A stretch of DNA of 64,000 nucleotides from Toxonevra muliebris (GCA_963691655.1 OY829326.1:148508998-148572997); one strand, 5' to 3'; numbered from the stretch's first letter, positions 46,733-57,190 are shown. Notes: generated by a model from the sequence alone, not told the origin. Program-made: numbers and translations.

Positions 46733-47603
46733 CCACCTTGATCAAAAAGTTCTCGGAATATTCACAGTGTGGCGCTCCCATCGTTTTTTGGTAAGTTGGT
46801 ACATCTGTTGTTGATGATCCCTTTAAATCTTAGCATCATAGCTTGACATTTGCAAAAGTTATGTAGCCAAGAGTACATCTATCTCTGTGTGTGTTGGCGA
46901 TTTTACACAATTTTATTAAATTGTATTGTATTAAATTTTGCGTAAAAAAACGGATTTAGTAGTGCGCGAACGTTGGAAATATTAGAAAAGTGTTTCGGCA
47001 ACGATTCTCTAAAGAAAACAGTCGTTTACCAGTGGCACGAGCGGTTCAAAAGTGGACGTGAGTCAATCGAAGATGATGAACGCAGTGGCAGCCTATCGAC
47101 ATCGAAAACCGACGAAAACGTTGATAAAGTAAAAGAAATGTTGGTCAATAACCGCAAATTAACCATCAGAGAGAATTATTTGTGCTTTATGAGGCGTTTG
47201 CGTGAAGCAATTCGCCGAAAGAGACCGGAATTGTGGACAGAAAACTCGTGGATTTTGCACCATGATAACGCACCGTCGCACAGTGCCATCATTATTCGTA
47301 GTTTTTTGACGAAAAATGCAACAAATACCATCCAACAGCCACCGAATTCACCTGATTTGGCTCCCTGTGACTTCTTTCTGTTCAATCGAGTTAAAAAACC
47401 ATTACGGGGAACGCGTTTCAGCAGCCGAGAGGAAGTAAACCGAAAACCGAATATAAAAAATGTTTAGAGGATTGGATCAAGCGCTGGCATAAGTGTGTTG
47501 CAGTCGATGGGGATTACTTTGAAGGGGACAATATAGATTCAGATGAATAAACTTATATTTTTAATTTTCTGAATAAATTCCGGGAACTTTTTGATCAAGG
47601 TGG
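46733..47603 (+). mobile_element. Mariner element, internally deleted
   Basis: Inverted ends of 27 bp (ccaccttgatcaaaaagttc and its complement, one mismatch) lie between TA dinucleotides at 46731-46732 and 47604-47605. At 871 bp it is about 400 bp shorter than a full mariner because the middle of the transposase is missing. Confidence 0.92.
46905..47550 (+). pseudogene. Mariner transposase with in-frame internal deletion
   Basis: The N-terminal DNA-binding region (ARTLEILEKCFGNDSLKKT, about 46960-47020) is followed by the linker region ERSGSLSTSKTDENVDKV. It then jumps in frame near residue 67 of the open frame to the C-terminal catalytic half: LHHDNAPSHSA with the second Asp at about 47265, and NSPDLAPCDFFLF with the third at about 47345-47380. 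The second helix-turn-helix and the first catalytic Asp are gone. One extra A in a run near 46945 shifts the start, and a frameshift near 47455 separates the last 30 residues (ending about 47550). Not functional. Confidence 0.9.
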
Positions 47604-47828
47604 TATAAAAAACAGGTCGAACTTATTTTATTTCCCAAAATAATACTAAAAGGAAGGAATTGATTTGGAAATAATTTAATTCAAATAAACTTTGAACCAA
47701 ATCATTTCAAGACAAGATCTTAGCATTCATTTATTGATTTTGAAATAAAAAATTCAGTAACTAATACATTTTCCTAAATTAAAAATCCGCAAGCTTGTAT
47801 TAATTAATTTGCTCTCATTGAATAGTTA

Positions 47829-47868
47829 CATCCTCCATTCTCATCCTCCATTCTCATCCTCCATTCTC
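47829..47868 (+). repeat. 13-bp tandem repeat, three copies
   Basis: The unit catcctccattct occurs three times in exact tandem within AT-rich DNA. Confidence 0.85.
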
Positions 47869-48343
47869 AATTAATACATTATAAGAAAAACAAAAAACGG
47901 AAAACTTCAAAAACTTACCTTATCTACATATAAAGCTTTGTTTAACAAAATTCTTAGGTAAACGCTTAAATATAAACTTAAAAAATAATTTCCTATTTCT
48001 CTTCTGTTTTTACTTTGCAATACAAACATTTTGACTAACGAGGTAACATTTAACTTTATTTTTTTCTTGTTTTTTTTTTTTTTTTTTGTGTCCTTTCAAG
48101 TATTTATTTATATATGTATAAGTTTTAGTATTTATATTTAGTTAGTAATATCATTCAATCATCATTTCAATAATAAATATTTGTCACTTTAATAGTTGTT
48201 TTTTTTATTTTATAAATATTGATTTATTCTTTCACTTACAATATTAATTGTTGTTTGTTTGTTTAATTTCTTTGTGTTGCGGTTTTTTTTTTATTATTGT
48301 TGTGTTTTATTAATTACATTAATTAATCAATTAATTAATTGAG

Positions 48344-48589
48344 CTATAAACTTATATCGTTTAATAATGTTTGTGTTCGTGTTGTCACTAATAATAATAC
48401 TAACAATGGTAAAATTAATATATTTATTATTGTTTTATATTGATGTTGCTTTTGTTGTTGTGGCAGTAATCGACTACTACTACAGCTATTCGATAATTCT
48501 GTATCACTGCCACGCTCTTTATAGAGTCGTCCATTTTGATTGCGTGAACCATCCTCATGGCGATTTTCTTTTAGTACTATATCATTTTT
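48344..48589 (-). CDS. DIP-like Ig gene, last coding exon (C-terminus)
   Basis: Starts after a minus-strand acceptor (cactttttcag) at 48590 in phase 0, matching the end of the previous exon, and reads 81 codons to TAG at 48346-48344. The first half is charged (KENRHEDGSRN, KERGSDTE). A Ser-rich point (NSCSSS) and a Gln-rich run follow. Then comes a hydrophobic stretch (IINILILPLLVLLLV) with a short tail of 13 residues. That arrangement suggests a GPI-anchor signal, as expected for DIPs; a single transmembrane helix is the alternative. Overlapping plus-strand ORFs are shadows. Confidence 0.82.
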   Translation of the reverse strand, partial: KNDIVLKENRHEDGSRNQNGRLYKERGSDTELSNSCSSSRLLPQQQKQHQYKTIINILILPLLVLLLVTTRTQTLLNDISL

Positions 48590-49194
48590 CTGAAAAAGTG
48601 GGGGGGAAATTTAAACAAAGAGAATAGTTACTTCATATAATTTGATTAGGGTTGTAGTGTTTTGGAGAATATGAATGGAAACAGGTATAATAAAAGTTTA
48701 TAATATTATTGGTTTGCTCCTTTATAATATTCTTCAAAACTACCAAATTTAGGAGTAATTCTAAGTAGACCCTCCAGTATCAATTAACAAAATGCTCAAC
48801 TGTCAACACGTCAGTTCTAGAAATGGGTTGGGAAATGAGAAATGGAAGAAAATTGTGCAAGATCGAAATACTACGAATTTCACGGGGGGTAAGCTCCATT
48901 TTTTTTGTCATTGAATATGGAACTTTTCTGTCGGTACTCCGAAAAAAATTCATCCATACAAATTGGTACGCCCTAATATACATACTTATATATGTATATA
49001 TAAAATAACAAAAATATTATTTTAACAATAAAGAAAATACATATTAAAGGCACTAAAAAAATACATTTTGTGGTATAGGTGAAATGAAATTCACATTTTT
49101 ATTTTAATATTCAAAATTGAATAACTTTATGTTATATGCTAAAAATAAAAACAGTCCTTTGCGTACTGAAATGCAATTTACAGTAAAATTTATA

Positions 49195-49310
49195 AAGTTT
49201 CGGTTTCGGCCAAATATTCGGCCATATTTTTTGCCGAAACCGAAACTTAGCCGAAACCGTATTTTTGGCCGAAACCGTACCCAAAACCGAATATTCGGTC
49301 GGACACTACT
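49195..49310. repeat. GGCCGAAACCG-type palindromic repeat
   Basis: Alternating ggccgaaaccg and cggtttcggcc words with aatattcgg units form several short palindromes in about 115 bp. It is not coding despite the open frame there. Similar words are common in insect repeat DNA, but I cannot name the family. Confidence 0.7.
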
Positions 49311-49339
49311 TTTAAGCGAACTATTTATCCGAAAAATTG

Positions 49340-50910
49340 TTAAAATTTTGGCTTGAATTTCGCTCTAAATTTGGTTATCTTTTGGTTTAAGTTCTGATCT
49401 TGTTTAAATGTTGGCGTAATTTTTGGTCTGAATCTCTGTTTGAAATTGAGTCTGAATTTGATTTGAGTTTTGGCCTGAGTTTTGGTCTGTTTATGATCTG
49501 GTCTAATTTCTATTTATTTATTTTTTGAACTGATGTTTAGTCAGAATTTGGTAGTTTCAGTTCTGATCTGAATTTCTGTCTTGGTTTGAGTTTTGGTTGG
49601 AGTTTTAGACTAAATTTTGGTCTGATTTTCTGTTTGATTTCTTCGGTCTAACTTTTGGTTTGGTTTTTAGTCAGAATCAATTTTTTTGTTCAAATTGGGT
49701 ATCTCATTGGACTTAGTTTTGGTCTGAATTTTGGTTAGAGGTTGGCAAGTGTTTGTCCTGAATTTTGGTCGACTTTTGGTGTATTGTTGAAAGTTGTTCT
49801 AAGTTTTGGTTTAATTTTTGGTCTGAATTTCATTATGATTATTTTTCTTTAGTTTAAATGCACCCATCCTTTGGTCTGATTTTCAACTTGGTCTAAAATT
49901 TTATCTAAATGCTTGAATTTGATTTGAGTTCAGATCTGAATTTTGATCTGCTACTGATCTGTTTTTTTCTGATATTTGGTCTTAATTCCAATTTGAGTTT
50001 TGTCTGAATCTGGGACTGGTTGGTTTAATTTTTGGTCTGAATTTCATTATGATTATTTTTCTTTGGTTTAAATGTAGCCTTCTTTCGGACTGATTTTCAA
50101 CTTGGTCAAAAATTAAATTTAAATCCGGTCTAAATTTGGTCTGAATCTAGGTTTGACTTTCTTTTAGTTTAATTTCAGTCTTAGTCTGATATTTGGTTTA
50201 GTTTTTGAGCTGACATTTAGTCAGAATTTTGACCTGATTTTGGTAATTTTTTGGTTTGAGTTTTGGCCTGAATTTTTGTCTAAATTTGGTTTGAATCTCG
50301 GTCTGAAGTTTTTTTTTTTTTTGTATCTGGCATCTCTTTAGGCTGAGTTTTGGTTTGCCCATTTTTGCCTTGAAGTTTGGTCTGCATTTCGTGTATTTTT
50401 GGTTTGAATTTTGATCAGAGTTTTTGTCAGAATTTTGGTATGAATCTGAATTTTTTCTTTGATTTTTGATTTAAATTTTGGTCTGAATTTTGGCTCGACT
50501 TTTTCTCTGAAGTTGGACTGTATTTTGATTTAATTCTCAGTCTGAATTTTGTTTTAATTTTTGATCAGAAATTTGGCATCGTTTTTTTTTTGAATCTGCT
50601 TTTGATCTCCTTTTGGACTGAGTTTGGGACTGCTTTTGATCTGAATTTAGCTTGGTGTTTTGAACTTTGGTCTGAATTTTGTTTTCATTTTTGATATGAA
50701 TTGTGGTCTAATTTTAGTTTAAGTTTTGGTTTAATTTTTGGTTTGGTTTTTGGTTTGATTTTTTATCTGAAATTTGGTCTTATTTTTCCTAAGTTTTGGT
50801 GTGTTATTGGTCTGAGTTGTGGTTTACTTTTGATCTGAGTATGACCTATTTTGAGTATGACCTGGTATTTGATTTGGTTTTTGTCTATTTATTTGTCTGA
50901 TATAATGTAA
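49340..50910 (+). repeat. Degenerate 12/24-bp repeat island 2
   Basis: About 1.6 kb of diverged ttttggtctgaattt units, the same orientation as island 1, within an intron of the Ig gene. One longer segment repeats: ggtctgaatttcattatgat at about 49819 and again at about 50034, about 215 bp apart. This shows segmental duplication within the array. Confidence 0.9.
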
Positions 50911-50997
50911 TCTACCAAAACCTCAAAGCTCAAATTATATACTAGAGAATAAAATCAGGTTAAACCAACAAAAGAATTAATGCTAGTCTTTACTTAC

Positions 50998-51053
50998 CGC
51001 CACTTCATTATTATCATCTTCTCTTTGATTTTTCTTTCCAGGACGTTCCATTT
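50998..51053 (-). CDS. DIP-like Ig gene, linker exon
   Basis: A 56-bp exon with acceptor ctacag before 51053 and donor gtaagt after 50998. Joined to the preceding exon it completes a Glu codon and reads MERPGKKNQREDDNNEVA. This EMERPG-type junction after the Ig3 beta-strand is familiar from DIP proteins. It is a charged linker between Ig3 and the membrane-proximal tail and ends in phase 0. Confidence 0.82.
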
Positions 51054-51414
51054 CTGTAGTAATAACGGGAGTTTGAAAAAAAAATTAAAATATAAATAGT
51101 ACAGTAAAACCACAGAATAAAAATTAACTTGAAGTTTGAGTTAATTTAATTTGAAAAAATCAAGAACAATTTGAACATAAAAAAATCCTTACGAAATTCT
51201 TCATAAAATCTCTAGAAATTGCATTGAGGTAAACTTTCATCAATATAACGAACACATTCATTTGATTTATGAATGTAGTCATCATATGAAAGAGTATTCC
51301 AATCCAATTAATCGCGGGTGGATGAATGCTATTCATTATACTCGTATTGATGAAGAAATTCATAAGAAATTTGTTTGTGTAAATGAATTTTTAAATTTTA
51401 GTTAGCACAATTAC

Positions 51415-51585
51415 CATATAAACGAATTGTTCCCTCTGTATCTCCAATGCTATTTTTGGAAATGCATTTGTAACCACCGAAATCGCTTGTCTGTAAGCGT
51501 CTTATATGTAAAATCATTTCGACTGCATACATATTATTTTCTTTTTCGGTGAGACTATATCTGTCACCGGCAATAATCATTTCAC
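51415..51585 (-). CDS. DIP-like Ig gene, second half of Ig3
   Basis: A 171-bp exon with acceptor tttgcag and donor gtaatt. It completes a Gly codon with the upstream exon, then reads 56 residues beginning EMIIAGDRYSLTEKENNMY and including the Ig hallmark D-x-G-x-Y-x-C as DFGGYKC, then ISKNSIGDTEGTIRLY. The Cys in YKC pairs with the Cys in TLIC of the upstream exon. DIPs are neuronal cell-surface proteins that bind Dpr partners in synaptic matching. Family call is from motif memory; the paralog is not assigned. The family could also be read as lachesin-like. Confidence 0.88.
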
Positions 51586-52274
51586 CTGCAAATAAAGAAA
51601 TAAACGAAAAACAAGATTACATGTGCGACAAACGTGACATCATCAAGTAGTAACAACAGCATCAGAATAAACAACAGCCCCAACAACTATTAAAGGAACT
51701 CATTCCAAGGAAAAACCGAAATCGTAATCGAAAGTATCAAAATTAATAAAAAGCGCATTTTGCTGCAATCGACAAAAAGCTTTTGGTGTGTTTGTGGTGA
51801 CAGAAAAACAACAAATTATTGACACTCGCTGATGATGGCGATAATGTTGACAATGATGATGACGATGATGATGCTGGTGATATTGATTTGAGTCCTCTCT
51901 CTCTCTCTCTTTTTCTCATTGTTTGCTGTTGGATTGTTGTTGGAATGCAGGCATGTCACGTTTGTAATATACGTCAAATGCATTTAAGTTGCAAACTCAA
52001 CACAAAATTGTTGCTGTTACTGTTGATGCTTTTTGCTGTTTCTTTTTCTCCTTACTTTAATGCTGGTTTACACTACAATCACTCATACACTCATATATAC
52101 ACAAATACACCAAACATGACGAAGCACGAAGTTAATAAAGACAAATTTTGCTGTTGCTGGTGTTCTTTGAAAATCAAAAATGAAAAATTGAACTCATCGC
52201 AAAAAAAAAAAAAAAAATAAAAAAATAAAAAACTGAAATAGTATTGGTTTTTATGTTTACTTCTTCTCACTTAC
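51586..52274 (-). other. Intron of the Ig gene
   Basis: Donor gtaagtgag just after 52275, acceptor tttgcag before 51585. It contains a CT dinucleotide repeat (about 51894-51912), a GAT-rich trinucleotide patch (about 51830-51890) and a poly-A run at about 52201-52217. The 133-codon plus-strand ORF here is built from these repeats and is rejected. Confidence 0.85.
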
Positions 52275-52394
52275 CGTTTTCGCGTTGCCAATAATTGATG
52301 GCTTTTGGTGATGCCTCAACATTACAAATTAATGTGACATCTGTTAAGACGGGTGCACCAACCAATTGATTTGGCACTTGCACCAAAGGATGAA
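52275..52394 (-). CDS. DIP-like Ig gene, first half of Ig3
   Basis: A 120-bp exon with acceptor tttgcag and donor gtaagt. It starts with two bases of a split codon and reads HPLVQVPNQLVGAPVLTDV, then TLICNVEASPKAINYWQREN. It contains the first Ig Cys (TLIC) and the core Trp (YW), and ends one base into a Gly codon. The split of an Ig domain across two exons with an asymmetric phase is normal in this family. The upstream Ig2 exon is not visible to the right up to 64 kb, so the next intron is at least 11 kb. Confidence 0.88.
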
Positions 52395-52509
52395 CTGCAA
52401 ATGAAGAATTTAATGAAAAATTTTAGTTTTTTAGTTGCTATTAAGGATATTAAAGGAAATAATTCGTAATTTAACTTATATTGAGAGAGTATTTTTACTT
52501 TATAGATAT

Positions 52510-52590
52510 CGCCGCCTGAGTATTGATTAGGCGTATAGGCATAGGAATACTTATACACATACGCCAAATCAATTCCCAGGCGACGATATG
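52510..52590. repeat. Hairpin repeat, copy 2
   Basis: Arms cgcctgagtattgattaggcg (about 52512-52532, slightly diverged) and cgccaaatcaattcccaggcg (about 52562-52582) flank a TATA-rich spacer. It has the same architecture as 33848-33926. Right next to it is another short inverted pair (ggatccg/cggatcg, about 52608-52627). Confidence 0.8.
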
Positions 52591-52999
52591 TAGTAAGTAC
52601 ATTAGAGTGGATCCGTTTTGTAAGCGGATCGAGTGGTATATACAAGTTGTTTGACATCGTTTTTTTTTTTAATTTACCACCTTGCATTTTTAGTTTTATA
52701 AAATTTTTCTAACTTTTGCTCTGGACCCCTCTTGGAATAATTTTTGAGTTTATCTTTTGTATTTAAGTTCCATCTATAGAGAAATTTGGTATACCAGGGG
52801 TTTTGTGCCAAGTAAATTCGTTTTTAGCGTATATTTTTATTTAAAAAATATTCCGAAGTATGCACCAGAGCAAAGGTTAGAAAAGTATTGGAAATTTAAA
52901 TTTTTTCTTATATTTACTGGATTGTCATTTATGAACCGATCAGTTGTGTTGAAATTCTGGCACACCGAGATATTTTTTTTGGCCTCTATTTTGACCTAA

Positions 53000-53313
53000 G
53001 AGACGACCTCGATAGCCTAGTGGATAGTGCACTAGACTTTCATCTGGGAGGTTCGGGTTCGATTCCCGTCTTCGTCTGGTGGTTAATTTTCATTACTTTC
53101 TTATATTCACTATCAATATGAAGTGTATGAGAATTATAAGATAGTGTACAAGTACACACATTGGTTGGTAATGGCAAAACCACCAAGCCGATAAAAAATT
53201 GCCACACCGCCGTTCGGAATCGGCGTTAAACTGTAGGTCCAACTATGTGGTATCACAATGGGCCGTTCAGGCCTAAGTGTGTCTCTCGACAGCCACTCCA
53301 ACCTAACCTAACC
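53000..53313 (+). mobile_element. tRNA-derived SINE, family A, full length
   Basis: About 314 bp: tRNA-like head (A-box tagcctagtgg, B-box gggttcgattccc, anticodon arm reading UUC), body, then tgtggtatcacaatg and a CCTAA-rich tail. A 9-bp target duplication ttgacctaa lies at 52991-52999 and 53314-53322. The head has Pol III boxes and may be transcribable. The tail equals that of the LINE at 57100-57190 in two blocks, which suggests LINE-driven mobility. It is inserted in the probable long intron of the Ig gene. Confidence 0.92.
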
Positions 53314-53322
53314 TTGACCTAA

Positions 53323-55412
53323 TACATATTACAAAGGGGCTTCCGCAGCAAAAATCAGTTAAAAATTAAATATTTCCTTTCACTGGACCGCCATTTATAG
53401 GCTTCCTTACTTTGTGTTAATTTTGTGCACCAGAGTTTTTTTTTTTTTTGGCCAAGGAAACTATTTTTGACCTCTATTTTGATCCAAAACTTATTCTAAA
53501 ATGAGCTCTGGAGGAAAAAGTTATTAAAAATTGTATTAGACTAAAACTGGAGCGGGTACGTATAAAAAAAACACGTCAGACATTTTGTATTTACCCCCTC
53601 TTATCATGTCATGATGGGGGTTATAAAAGTCTATTGTACTTCTGGGGAAAAGATCCGTCTAGTGGGTCCTGCGGTGACAAGAAAACATATCGCGACATCT
53701 TGACCAACTTCTTTTTCAACAACAAAGTCAGCCTAGAGATTCAGGTAAGAGTAAGCAGAGCAAGGCTCTTGACGTATACAAATAAATAATCCTCTAAAGG
53801 TTTCTTACCTTATGTTGGATTCCAGGCCCCCCGTTGAAATAGAAAGCAATGAACAAGCGGATGAGCTTGTCATATTCTTAGGATTATTATTCAAGATCTG
53901 AGAGAGCTCAAAATGCTGCTGAGAAACTAAGTATAATTTGCTGCGCATTCTATATATGTAGGTCTCATCTAAAACGGATTACGTATTTTGATTGAAATTC
54001 TGACTGGGGTTGAGAAAATCTCAATATACATATTGAGCGACAATGAAGAAGAATTGCCAAAGCAGATCTTAGGATATTATTAAACATTAATAAACAAATT
54101 CTTAAGAGAGAAATGAGTACGTTGTAAAGAAAAGGGCAACAGACACATTCATAGGACCAGAACTCTCTCAAGAAGAAAAAACTTTTTGACTATACTTAAA
54201 GTTTGAGTCAGAGGGCTAGAGAGTAGGGGCATTATCAATATATATGGGACATTCTCTGTCAATGGGAGCCCCCCCTTGTCCAAAATTGGTTAAGGTATTT
54301 TAAGGCATGTTTGGGCTCAAATGAAAGCTTATTATGTCTAGTTTAGAATGCAACAAGGCCTTTTTTGATTTTGCATGATGGTAGACCAATATGTTGGCTG
54401 TAAGTCTACCACCTCATTTTAAAATAATAGTTTTATGAAGCGTACGTTTACCCAAGTCATCATAAAAAAACAGATAAAGCCTTTTTTCGTATATTTTTTT
54501 TTCGCTTATTAGGGACAACACGTAACATTTCCCATGAAAAAAAATATTAGATTCATTCTTACGAAAAGGGAGTACAAGATATAAAATTAGATAGAGAAAT
54601 GAAAAGTTCCTACAATTGCTGCTATAGGTCACAGTAACTTAAAAATAGTTAAAACCATAGAAGGCCAGCTTCATTGGCTGATTGGCTGAATTATGAAGAA
54701 CGGAAACACTGCTTCGTTTAGAAGATAACAAACAGAGGAGCAAAGGAACCTTACTTTCCTTGTCCTTACCATACAAATGCTGATGCAAGTATGCTGCATC
54801 TTTCAATGCAGCATACTTGCATACTTTTTTGAAGATATCTAAGGCGTTATTATCAGTTACAGTGCCAAGTAAATTAAATGAGTACGTTTACCTATAATAC
54901 TTTTTGATAACCATTTTCTTTTTTTTACCTAAGATTTGCCGTTGGTGTTCCATAAATGGATGCAAAAAATATCAGCCTCGATCTTCTATGTTTTCTTGTG
55001 CCATAAAGGCAGAAAAAGAAGTATGAAGTTGTAGCAAGTAACTAAATTTAACTTTAAGAATTGAAAAAGAACGCGGTTCGGAAATTTAAAAATCCGAAAA
55101 AATAGGCAGAAATTTTAGATTTTACTAAGCATTCACTTCAACGTTACTTTCTCTTTTTACCACGTTTATATATAAATTAGCTTTCAATGGTGTCTGTCAG
55201 TTTGTCTGTCTATCTGTCTGTTGGGGTGGAATTTTATAATCGATTTTAAACTAATTTCGCGATGAGCTAGAGACTTGAAACTTTAAACATAGCTCAGAAC
55301 AAGATAATAATGCAATATGAAATATGTTAATTGTATATAAATATAATATAATATAAAATATTAGCGTTTATTTATATACAGACACAACAATTACACTACT
55401 CTGCATGGATTT
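53323..55412. other. Probable intron, unclassified DNA
   Basis: No gene recognised. It includes a near-perfect hairpin at 54783-54822. Other ORFs (53965-54171, 54414-54632) show no domain. Confidence 0.5.
54783..54822. repeat. Perfect 16-bp inverted repeat with 8-nt loop
   Basis: Arms atgcaagtatgctgca and tgcagcatacttgcat are exact complements separated by tctttcaa. This makes a strong hairpin in otherwise unremarkable AT-rich DNA. It has no T-run of the kind seen in a Pol III terminator immediately after. Confidence 0.9.
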
Positions 55413-56259
55413 TGCGAATAAGATGATTTCTAGCGTTTTCGAATGAATTTTTCATGCTGAGTTCGAATCTGGGGTCAAAAACTTCCCATGACGTCACGTT
55501 TTCGAGAAAAAATGTGTTGAAACCCCTGAAAACTGCGTTTTTGGCCATTTTTGAACAATTGTGGAGCTGAACCCTGACATGCTACAAACTTTACTAATAT
55601 CAGAAATTAAAATAACAGAACCATGCCCTTTCAAATGAGTCCTAAGCCAAATTGTTTGCATGCGCCCTTGGAGCAAGAGGTGTGCATATGTCTAGAAGTA
55701 CAGGAAGGAAATGAACGGATTTTATCTAACTTACACCCACGGCCAGACATAATGCGAAGTGCAGCGGTTCGAAAAGTTTTAAGGGTCGTTGGTCACACCT
55801 CTGCAGTCAGATTTCAAACATTCAAAATGGCGGATCAAATATGGTGGGCGGATTTTATCTTACTCATACCAACGAAATATAATGAAAAATGCAGTGGTCC
55901 GAAGTGTTTTAAGGGTCACTGATTACAAATCTGCAGTCAGGTTTTAAAAATTCAAAATGGTAGATCAAATATGGCGGACGAATTAAGATGTAAGATAAAA
56001 TCAGCTCTGTGTACATTTTATTCGTGCATATTCCCTAGACATAACCTCACCCCCTGCTCTAAGGGCACGTGCGAACAATTTGGCTTAGGGCTCATTTGAA
56101 AGGGCATGGTTCAGTCTTTAATTTCTGAAATTAACGAAGTTTGTAGCATTTCAGGGTTCAGCTCCACAAATTTTACAAAAATGATGGAAAGTTTTTGACC
56201 AGAGATTCATGTTCGGCATGAAAAATTCATTGGTAATCACTTAAAGCTATCTTATTCGC
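55413..56259. mobile_element. Foldback element related to the hAT MITE
   Basis: Arms 55413-55670 and 56060-56259 are inverted copies of each other (gcgaataagat outermost, caaatgagtcctaagcc near the inner edge) and are homologous to 16030-16270. Between them a unit containing ctgcagtcag and tcaaaatgg is repeated in tandem (about 55750-55854 and 55880-55986). No transposase. Confidence 0.8.
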
Positions 56260-56383
56260 ATAAGAAAACTTGAAATTTGCAGAGCAGTTTATAGTACAGC
56301 ATTCTTTTAGGCTTGTGTATAAATATTATTATTATACAATAATCAGAGTATAGCATACTTTCAGGTTTGTATTTCTTATTTGG

Positions 56384-57085
56384 TTGATATCGATTACTCA
56401 GTGCAACACGGCAAATTTACAATTTATCTACACGGACAGCCAAGCAGCAATCAAGTCCCTTGCCGGTGTTTTCCCTACATCAAAGCTTGTTCTCGACTGC
56501 CGATCTTCACTCAACATTTTGTCGCGTCACTCGCAGGTCCACCTATATTGGGTGCCTGGACATATGGATATTTCAGGTAACTGCAATGCCGGCGAGTTAG
56601 CTAAACAGGGCTCGCAGCTTACAGATATATCACCTTCCTGCACCATTGGTGTCCCTCTTACGTCTATTAAATTAGCCATTAAGCAAAACTACCTTGAGGA
56701 AGCAAAAAGATCCTGGGTAGCGGAGCATACCTGTTGTATTACCAGGCTAACATGGACCACTATGGACAATAGACATACTAGACAGCTACTCAACCTAAGC
56801 AGAAGCTCCATCAGCATAACGACTTCGGTGCTCACGGGACACTGCATAATGGGGAGACATGCTGCAAGACTTGGAGTGCCATTCAATGACTTCTGTCGGG
56901 GCTGCGGCTCTGAGGAGGAGGAAGAAACAGTCCTTCATTTCATGTGCGAATGCCCATCCCTGGCCAGGAGGAGACTAAAACTCCTGGGTTCACCTTTCTT
57001 CACAAGTCTGTCCGAGCTATCATCCATAAATATTAAGGACATAGCCAGATTCATTATGGAATCCTCATGGTTCTCCACTCCGTAA
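56384..57085 (+). pseudogene. 5'-truncated LINE ORF2: RNase H and C-terminal zinc motif
   Basis: A 233-codon open frame starts inside the RNase H domain. FIYTDSQAAIKSL (second acidic residue) is at about 56420, HLYWVPGHMDISGN at about 56530-56575, and AGELAKQGS at about 56590. Then a C-terminal region follows with TGHCIMGRHAARLGVPFNDFC and a CRGCGSEEEEETVLHFMCEC Cys/His motif at about 56898-56955, ending NIKDIARFIMESSWF. The style fits R1/LOA-type LINEs. The reverse transcriptase and endonuclease are absent because the insertion is 5'-truncated, so the piece is dead though the frame is open. Confidence 0.87.
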
Positions 57086-57190
57086 ATGGGGGAGTCGCGC
57101 CGTACTGTGGTATCACAATGAGCCTAATTATGTGCTTAAGTGTGCTTTCAAGCAGAAGGCTGCCACTCCAACCTAACCTAACCTAACCTA
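57086..57190 (+). repeat. LINE 3' UTR and CCTAA tail
   Basis: Follows the ORF2 stop. It includes tgtggtatcacaatgagcc, gtgtgctttcaagcag, gccactccaacc and then four CCTAA-type units. It is the same 3' end as the fragment at 32167-32242. Blocks of it are shared with SINE A. Confidence 0.9.

Larger units (their letters stand above)
48590..50997 (-). other. Intron of the Ig gene with repeats
   Basis: The donor is gtaagt at 50997 and the acceptor is cag at 48592-48590. It contains a palindromic simple repeat at 49195-49310 and the degenerate 24-bp repeat island at 49340-50910. No other exon was recognised. Confidence 0.75.

Noticed and set aside
48367..48627. 86-codon plus-strand ORF
   Set aside because: It is the antisense shadow of the last Ig-gene exon, which has a proper acceptor site and continuous phase.
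51819..52220. 133-codon plus-strand ORF
   Set aside because: It lies in the intron between two Ig exons on the other strand and is built from GAT, CT and A runs.
53002..53075. Possible tRNA-Glu gene
   Set aside because: Same reason: it is the head of a 314-bp SINE with a target-site duplication.
57165..57190. Interstitial telomere array
   Set aside because: Only about four CCTAA units, directly at a LINE 3' end; it is the element tail.
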